Shown one piece after another: positions 23,886 to 27,946 of a stretch of DNA of 27,946 nucleotides (position 1 is its first letter; every line of letters begins with the position of its first letter). Under the pieces are notes generated by a model. The model did not search any database, was not told where the DNA came from, and saw only the letters and a list, made by a program, of their open reading frames with translations. Location: NCBI GenBank assembly GCA_030673085.1, contig DAOVFE010000001.1, positions 1-27,946 on the forward strand, in the 5' to 3' direction. This DNA comes from Anaerolineales bacterium. GTDB taxonomy: Bacteria; Chloroflexota; Anaerolineae; Anaerolineales; E44-bin32. Position numbers and translations under genes: made by a program.

Positions 23886-24248
23886 CTATGTTTGGCCCGA
23901 TTCCAAGTCCTCTAATAAGGCATCAATTATCATTTGAGCGTCATCCAATGGATCTTGTGAGTGAGGAAGGTTGAAACTGTGATTTACTTTAACCGTCAAT
24001 CGCGCCGCAGCTTCCCGAAGCGATGGATCGACTATAGAAAGGTCGCGGAACCATTGCAGTAGATCATAGGCATTAGTCTTAGCTTTCGAACCCATTCGTT
24101 CCCGACCAAAAGCGTTGATCGCAAATCCGGCAGCTCGCCGCGCACAAACCCGCGCCCGGCCTTCTAGCCCTTCCTCCCGCGCAATCTGGGCGTGGTCCAT
24201 TTCAGCTTCGATTGCCTGATTCAATTCTTGCCAATTCATGCTTCCCAT
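23886..24248 (-). CDS. Small helical HEPN-like protein, function unknown
   Basis: A 120-residue, mostly helical, charged protein. The segment EEGLEGRARVCARRAAGFAI followed by NAFGRER, then AYDLLQWFRDL and RLTVKVNHSFNLPHSQDPLD with a final acidic helix, resemble small stand-alone HEPN-domain proteins. HEPN domains occur in RNases and nucleotide-binding proteins. The usual R-x4-6-H RNase motif is not clear (R-L-T-V-K-V-N-H at about residues 83-90 has six residues between R and H and is a loose fit). No nucleotidyltransferase (MNT) partner gene lies beside it. The start is uncertain: an ATG three codons later (24239) is possible and neither has a good ribosome binding site. Identity as HEPN is tentative. 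Confidence 0.55.
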   Translation of the reverse strand: MGSMNWQELNQAIEAEMDHAQIAREEGLEGRARVCARRAAGFAINAFGRERMGSKAKTNAYDLLQWFRDLSIVDPSLREAAARLTVKVNHSFNLPHSQDPLDDAQMIIDALLEDLESGQT

Positions 24249-24312
24249 GCTACCACAAACTCATCCGGTCAGTGGCTGGTTGCGATCAATTCCTTAGATC
24301 ATAATATCAGTC

Positions 24313-24357
24313 CACTGAAAAAACAGCTACTAGTAGAGATTTGAGCTTTTTCCAGTG
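24313..24357. repeat. 45-bp palindromic element, CACTGAAAAAA … CTTTTTCCAGTG
   Basis: Short member of the inverted-repeat family: the left CACTGAAAAAACAGCT and the right AGCTTTTTCCAGTG are imperfect reverse complements. It lies about 75 bases beyond the end of the dockerin-coding frame on the minus strand and could act as its terminator. Confidence 0.6.
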
Positions 24358-24430
24358 CAATCATAATATAAAAAACGGCTTACGCCGTCATGCACAAAGC
24401 TATATATCCGTTTTTATAATTAGCTATAAC

Positions 24431-24973
24431 TCATTCTACTTCATGTGATATTTGAGAGTCTTCCGGGAGGACCGGCAGATGATACAAATCCCCCTCAACA
24501 TAACTTATGATATCATTCACATCATCTAAGTCGATGTCTCCATCCCAGACAACATCCGCCTCCGCTTCCTCTGCTGGGGAGAGATCCTCTAAAGCTGCAA
24601 GGAAACGAGACAGCTTAACTGCATCCTGTTGTGTAACCAAGCCATCCTTGTTGACATCACCCGAGGGCAACTCATATAGGGATAGCGGAAGTAGTCCCAG
24701 TTTTCCGTTCGTAAATAAGTCAATCGCCTGAGCGTCAAATCCATCGATCAAATAATCGGCCACGACATTCGCCCTTTCCTTTTGAGGAAGAGTTAACGGA
24801 TGCTGGCCGGCCAAATATTCGCGAATCCATTCAGCATCTAAATATGTTATTTGGCCATCGCCGTTCACATCTCCTATGGAGAGAGAAAGCACAGTCGCTG
24901 TAGCCGTCATCTCTGGGGTTGAAGATATATATGGGGTAGCAGTTCCGCTCGGTTCGGGTGATGGCCCCTCCAT
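24431..24973 (-). CDS. Dockerin-repeat tail, in frame with the upstream gene beyond a stop codon
   Basis: A 180-codon frame coding a Thr/Pro/Ser-rich start (MEGPSPEPSGTATPYISSTP) followed by dockerin type I-like calcium-binding segments. GDVNGDGQITYLDAEWIREY near residues 37-56 is a clear EF-hand-like loop. A degenerate second repeat (VVADYLIDGFDAQAIDLFTN) follows, then GDVNKDGLVTQQDAVKLSRF and ADVVWDGDIDLDDVNDIISY. There is no signal peptide and no ribosome binding site before the ATG at 24971-24973. The frame is the same as that of the gene ending at 25001, with only the TAA at 25001-25003 and ten sense codons (VTPPPSATS and M) between. I therefore read it as the extracellular C-terminal part of that gene, now cut off by a nonsense codon, a sequence error, or joined by readthrough. 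Confidence 0.75.
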   Translation of the reverse strand: MEGPSPEPSGTATPYISSTPEMTATATVLSLSIGDVNGDGQITYLDAEWIREYLAGQHPLTLPQKERANVVADYLIDGFDAQAIDLFTNGKLGLLPLSLYELPSGDVNKDGLVTQQDAVKLSRFLAALEDLSPAEEAEADVVWDGDIDLDDVNDIISYVEGDLYHLPVLPEDSQISHEVE

Positions 24974-25000
24974 TGATGTAGCACTGGGTGGCGGGGTTAC

Positions 25001-26113
25001 TTAAGGTGTATTTTCTGCAGGCAACGCCGAAGTGACTATGGCAGTTGCATTCTCTTCTGTCTCTTTAGGCGTCATTCCGGGTACAGTTGGTGTCGCTCGA
25101 TTGTTGGCCTGAGTGGAGCACCCTTCCTCAGTCGAATTAAGATCCTGGCTAAGGGATAACGCAGCACTAGCCGCCCGCTGGGTCATGAGAGTCCCATATA
25201 AAGTGGGCAATCCTATCGCACCGGATGGCACTGAAGATTCCCGTATTGCAATTCGCGGTGGTTCTCCTCCAGAAATGTTGCCGCCACTCGCTCTGGCAAT
25301 AGCAATGCTGGTGATATTCAGAACCTCTTGACCATTCTCTACGGTTGACGCAATGTGCTGAGCGCATTCAGGAGATGCTATTGATCGTAGTTTATACAAC
25401 GCCTCCAGATGGTGCTCAATATCCTTTCTCAATGCCAAAAGATCACGGTATTGCATATTTCCGGGCGCGAGCTCTGATGGCAATATAACCTTATCGGATT
25501 CAGATACCCATGAGAATGAGGACACCAACTTGATTAAACGATCAATCGAATGATCATAGTCCATAAGAACCTGATTAATATTTTCGATCCGCCCTGTCGC
25601 TAATAGAGATTGAGTTTCATCCAAACGACGATCGGCCGACTGCGCAAGTAGTTTCGCATCTGTAAATGGTTCCCAAGAGAACAATAGACGAATCTCCTCT
25701 ACGCCTCGCTTGAAAGCAAACAACCCATCGCCGGGCAATGTTTCCCCTGATGCACGAGCAATTTCCACGCATGTAAATATCGCACCTATGCTGGTCAGCA
25801 AGGCAGCGAAGGCATATGCGAAATATCGGATACTGCGACCTTTCGCAGAGCGCTGTTTATCCTTCATGCGCTGCTCCCAGATTACACGTACTCGCTTGAT
25901 GATCCACAGCTTAGCCTTCTTCCGAAAAATCTCGGTCGGAGATTCTGGCTTGAAGCTATTCGTCAATTCAATTGTCAACTTATAATTCAACAATAGATCT
26001 TGGGCATATTCGGGATAGCGCCGAAGGCACTCTTCTATAGTCGTCTGGCCTGATTGGATTTGACTCAGACAACAATCCAAGATTTTTGGCCATGAAGATT
26101 CGTTACTGGGCAT
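25001..26113 (-). CDS. Single-pass membrane protein with DUF5667-like domain, sigma-factor partner
   Basis: A 370-residue protein starting at the ATG at 26111-26113, which overlaps the end of the sigma gene by 11 bases; the frame extends four codons upstream to a TTG. Residues 1 to about 95 are a cytoplasmic helical part with ECLRRYPEYAQDLLLNYKLT, typical of proteins paired with ECF sigma factors in Chloroflexota. One membrane segment follows (YFAYAFAALLTSIGAIFTCV, about 97-116). Next is ETLPGDGLFAFKRGVEEIRL, the start of a DUF5667-like helical domain, and finally a Thr/Pro-rich linker that ends at TAA (25001-25003). The same frame continues into dockerin repeats. By position and topology it could be the anti-sigma factor or membrane sensor for the adjacent sigma factor; that is inference. 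Confidence 0.75.
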   Translation of the reverse strand: MPSNESSWPKILDCCLSQIQSGQTTIEECLRRYPEYAQDLLLNYKLTIELTNSFKPESPTEIFRKKAKLWIIKRVRVIWEQRMKDKQRSAKGRSIRYFAYAFAALLTSIGAIFTCVEIARASGETLPGDGLFAFKRGVEEIRLLFSWEPFTDAKLLAQSADRRLDETQSLLATGRIENINQVLMDYDHSIDRLIKLVSSFSWVSESDKVILPSELAPGNMQYRDLLALRKDIEHHLEALYKLRSIASPECAQHIASTVENGQEVLNITSIAIARASGGNISGGEPPRIAIRESSVPSGAIGLPTLYGTLMTQRAASAALSLSQDLNSTEEGCSTQANNRATPTVPGMTPKETEENATAIVTSALPAENTP

Positions 26114-26666
26114 CCTTTTTTCCAACCCTTTTTCGCAGGGCGTTTAGCGCGCGATGCAATAGAACCCTTGTTGCGCCCTGGCTTCGTCCCATCCATATTG
26201 CCACTGTTTCGGTTGGTAGTTCGAGAAGAATTCTCAATCTAATGACCTCCTGATAAACAGCCGACAACTCTGATAAAGCCTCCTCAAGCAATTGCATGCG
26301 CTCTGAGTGGATCAGTGTCTCATCTAATGTCCTGATCCGAGCTACTTGCCGATCCGCATCCTCTAGCGGCGCCGTCTTTTTGTACTGGCGATAGTAGTCA
26401 ATAACTGCATTCCGGGCCGACCGATAAAGATAGGCAGAAAAACGCCAGCCCTGATCCTGATATCGATCAAGTGCCTGGAAAACGCGCAAGAATACCTTCT
26501 CAGTCAAATCTTCAGCATCCTCTTCAATAGCGATACGTGATCGAATATAGCGATAAATCAATGCAAGATATCGCTCGTAGAGGTCGCCAAATGCATCGAG
26601 ATCGCCTGCAATTGCCCGTTGAATAAGGTCAATATCTTTCGGATCTTTTTGTTTTTTTTCACTCAT
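26103..26666 (-). CDS. ECF-type RNA polymerase sigma factor
   Basis: A 187-residue sigma-70 family protein with only regions 2 and 4. Region 2 runs through DAFGDLYERYLALIYRYIRS, DAEDLTEKVFLRVFQALDRY and FSAYLYRSARNAVIDYYRQY, near residues 25-95, and would melt and bind the -10 element. Region 4 is LSELSAVYQEVIRLRILLEL followed by PTETVAIWMGRSQGATRVLL and HRALNALRKRV, the -35-binding helix-turn-helix. The downstream membrane protein overlaps it by 11 bases, as is usual for a sigma factor and its regulator. No ribosome binding site is obvious before the ATG at 26664-26666. The upstream region has phased CCCT repeats shared with the divergent fabL-like gene. Confidence 0.92.
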   Translation of the reverse strand: MSEKKQKDPKDIDLIQRAIAGDLDAFGDLYERYLALIYRYIRSRIAIEEDAEDLTEKVFLRVFQALDRYQDQGWRFSAYLYRSARNAVIDYYRQYKKTAPLEDADRQVARIRTLDETLIHSERMQLLEEALSELSAVYQEVIRLRILLELPTETVAIWMGRSQGATRVLLHRALNALRKRVGKKDAQ

Positions 26667-26697
26667 GACAACGAATCAATGTGGCGAATGTTACGGT

Positions 26698-26765
26698 CCC
26701 CCTTAAATCACCCTTACATGATCCCTATCATTCGCATAATCCCCCTGGTGGTGGCGTTTCCCCCT
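26698..26765. promoter_or_regulatory. Helically phased CCCT repeats between sigma and fabL genes
   Basis: Five C-runs ending in T on the plus strand (26698-26703, 26711-26714, 26723-26726, 26741-26746, 26760-26765) are spaced 11, 12, 20 and 19 bases, so all fall on roughly the same DNA face. The three nearest the sigma gene read as imperfect 11-12-base direct repeats (CCCTTAAATCA, CCCTTACATGAT, CCCTATCATTC). Tandem repeats of this length are typical of operators for OmpR/PhoB-type response regulators. The array is 32-99 bases before the sigma ATG. Confidence 0.45.
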
Positions 26766-26861
26766 ACAACCAAGATAGCATGATTTGGCTAGTTTGTGTA
26801 ATCCCACAATGGTAATATGGTATTAAAGTACCGGTATACAGACAGCTCAAAGGAGGTCGGG

Positions 26862-27638
26862 ATGAATTTGCTAGAAAAAACAGCCCTAGTTACTGGGTCC
26901 GGACGAGGTATCGGTCGAGCTATTGCGCTTCGATTGGCACAAGAAGGTGCCGATTTGATAATCAACTTCTTCCGCAATCGAGCCCCGGCTGAGGCCACCG
27001 CCGAGCAAATCCGGGCAATAGGACGGCGGGCTATCGTAGTTAAGGCGAATGTCGGCGAGATTGATGGAATCAATAGCCTTTTCAAAGCTGCTCGTGATGC
27101 TTATGGCAGACTGGATATTCTCGTCTGCAACGCCGCTTCTGGATATAACCGGCCGGCGCTCAAGCAAAAGCCCAAAGGGTGGGAGTGGACGATGAACATT
27201 AATGCCCGATCGGTCCTTTTTTGCGCTCAGCAGGCTGTTCCGCTAATGCAAGCCCAAGGCGGCGGTCATATCGTTAATATATCCAGTCCAGGATCTTTCC
27301 GCGTTCTTCCAGATTACATCGTAGTAGGCGCCAGCAAGGCTGCAATAGAATCCCTCACGCGTTACTTGGCTGTTGAGCTCGCACCACATAACATTGTCGT
27401 AAACGCCGTCTCACCCGGTATCGTTCAAACCGATGCCCTCAAACATTTTGACGTCCTCCGAGAGGGTAATGTCATTCCACATGCAATTGAGGCGACGCCG
27501 GCCGGAAGGCTAGTCTCTCCCGAAGATGTCGCTAATGTGGTGAATTTTCTCTGTTCTCCTGCAGCTTCAATGATCCGCGGACAGACTATTTTGGTTGATG
27601 GGGGTTATACGCTGCCGGTATTTGCAGTAACGCCCTGA
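26862..27638 (+). CDS. fabL: FabL-type enoyl-ACP reductase (short-chain dehydrogenase)
   Basis: A 258-residue SDR enzyme that most resembles Bacillus FabL, an NADPH-dependent enoyl-ACP reductase for the last step of the fatty-acid elongation cycle. The start is the ATG at 26862 because AGGAGG lies just before it (26851-26856); the frame extends 15 codons further without support. Motifs: ALVTGSGRGIGRAIALRLAQ (cofactor loop), VVKANVG, VCNAASGYNRPA, EWTMNINARSVLFCAQQA, GGGHIVNISSPGS, and active-site Tyr152 with Lys159 (YIVVGASK). That Y-x6-K spacing marks enoyl reductases rather than the Y-x3-K of ketoreductases such as FabG. SPGIVQTDALKHF and MIRGQTILVDGGYTLPV also match FabL. It is divergent from the sigma gene. 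A general SDR with another substrate remains possible. Confidence 0.75.
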   Translation: MNLLEKTALVTGSGRGIGRAIALRLAQEGADLIINFFRNRAPAEATAEQIRAIGRRAIVVKANVGEIDGINSLFKAARDAYGRLDILVCNAASGYNRPALKQKPKGWEWTMNINARSVLFCAQQAVPLMQAQGGGHIVNISSPGSFRVLPDYIVVGASKAAIESLTRYLAVELAPHNIVVNAVSPGIVQTDALKHFDVLREGNVIPHAIEATPAGRLVSPEDVANVVNFLCSPAASMIRGQTILVDGGYTLPVFAVTP

Positions 27639-27654
27639 AAGACGAAGTGAAGAA

Positions 27655-27690
27655 CCCCGCAGCAAGCTGTGGGGGTTCCCGGCTTTTTCC
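27655..27690 (+). repeat. GC-rich 20-bp hairpin repeat, copy 3, with GGCTTTTTCC end
   Basis: CCCCGCAGCAAGCTGTGGGG (27655-27674) differs from the copy at 6509 by one base that still allows a G-U pair, and shares the preceding GTGAAGAA. The following GGCTTTTTCC repeats the right end of the 6539-6626 element. It lies 16 bases after the fabL stop and could terminate that gene. Confidence 0.65.
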
Positions 27691-27786
27691 CATGAGCGCG
27701 GCTTAGGAGCCCCGCACAGAAACCACTATTATCTAAATAGATAATCAACAGGGCTGAATCACGTTTCCAATACGGCTGACCATCAA

Positions 27787-27824
27787 GACCTCGGAGGTTT
27801 CCCTGAAACCTTCGAGGTCTTTTT
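27787..27824 (+). terminator. Strong rho-independent terminator
   Basis: GACCTCGGAGGTTT pairs with AAACCTTCGAGGTC (one mismatch) around a short CCCTG loop, followed by TTTTT. It could end fabL transcription, or a transcript from outside the right edge if read on the other strand, where an A-rich arm makes it weaker. Confidence 0.85.
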
Positions 27825-27946
27825 CTGTTTTCATTATCTATCGTCGATCAAGAATTAAATGCCATAGAGAAAGAGATCCCCCTTAATAGTACTGGAACAC
27901 GCCAGTCGGTTTGAGTAAATGACAAAACCCTCAAAATTCCTTTAGG

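Larger units (their letters stand above)
27639..27946. other. Window end: repeat, terminator, no gene seen
   Basis: After fabL the sequence holds a third copy of the 20-bp GC-rich hairpin followed by GGCTTTTTCC, a strong intrinsic terminator at 27787-27824, and about 120 bases with no recognisable gene before the edge. Confidence 0.5.

Noticed and set aside
14647..24357. CRISPR array
   Set aside because: The repeats are few, irregularly spaced over kilobases and internally palindromic; there are no regular spacers and no cas genes.
26103..26125. Frameshift or fusion between the sigma gene and the membrane protein
   Set aside because: The frames differ and both ends are complete; an 11-base overlap is a normal operon junction.

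Overview
The window reads as a chromosomal stretch from a bacterium most consistent with Chloroflexota (Anaerolineae-like). The hints are an S12 of the Gram-positive type, a DUF5667-type membrane protein next to an ECF sigma factor, a Mycobacterium-like adenosine kinase, an archaeal/Thermotoga-type S-adenosylhomocysteine hydrolase, a transaldolase–phosphoglucose isomerase fusion and a dockerin module outside any cellulosome context. This placement is inference from gene content. No phage, CRISPR, rRNA or tRNA gene was recognised.

Layout. Bases 1-5680 (minus strand) carry rpoB, then rpsL-rpsG-fusA (fusA runs off the left edge). rpoC is not between rpoB and rpsL. Instead rpsL has its own sigma70-like promoter, and rpoB appears to have a roughly 310-nt hairpin-rich leader. 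Bases 5732-6743 are non-coding with palindromic repeats. Bases 6744-9871 (minus) hold a THEP1-like NTPase and a TPR/SLT lytic transglycosylase lipoprotein whose promoter suggests a leaderless mRNA. Bases 10267-14320 (plus) form a tight cluster mtnA-adoK-GNAT-ahcY. AhcY splits S-adenosylhomocysteine to adenosine and homocysteine, AdoK phosphorylates the adenosine, and MtnA handles the methylthioribose arm of SAM by-product salvage. Bases 14321-14834 contain three repeat elements, followed by a DegV-family protein, a gene-poor stretch and an acyl-CoA ligase.

Bases 18074-23366 (minus) are a pentose-phosphate operon, tkt-rpiB-tal/pgi, coupled by two ATGA overlaps. Next come a small HEPN-like gene and, on the minus strand, an ECF sigma factor followed by a single-pass membrane protein. 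The membrane protein's reading frame stops at one TAA and then continues in the same frame into a dockerin-repeat tail. Divergent from the sigma gene is a FabL-type enoyl-ACP reductase. The region between them carries helically phased CCCT repeats.

Most unusual points: the ECF sigma / membrane protein / dockerin locus split by a single in-frame stop, with a phased repeat array upstream; a family of small inverted-repeat elements with AAAAAGC/GCTTTTT ends scattered between genes, one pair sharing a hairpin with a conserved core and changed but still paired outer stems; and the uncoupling of rpoB from rpoC and the str operon.
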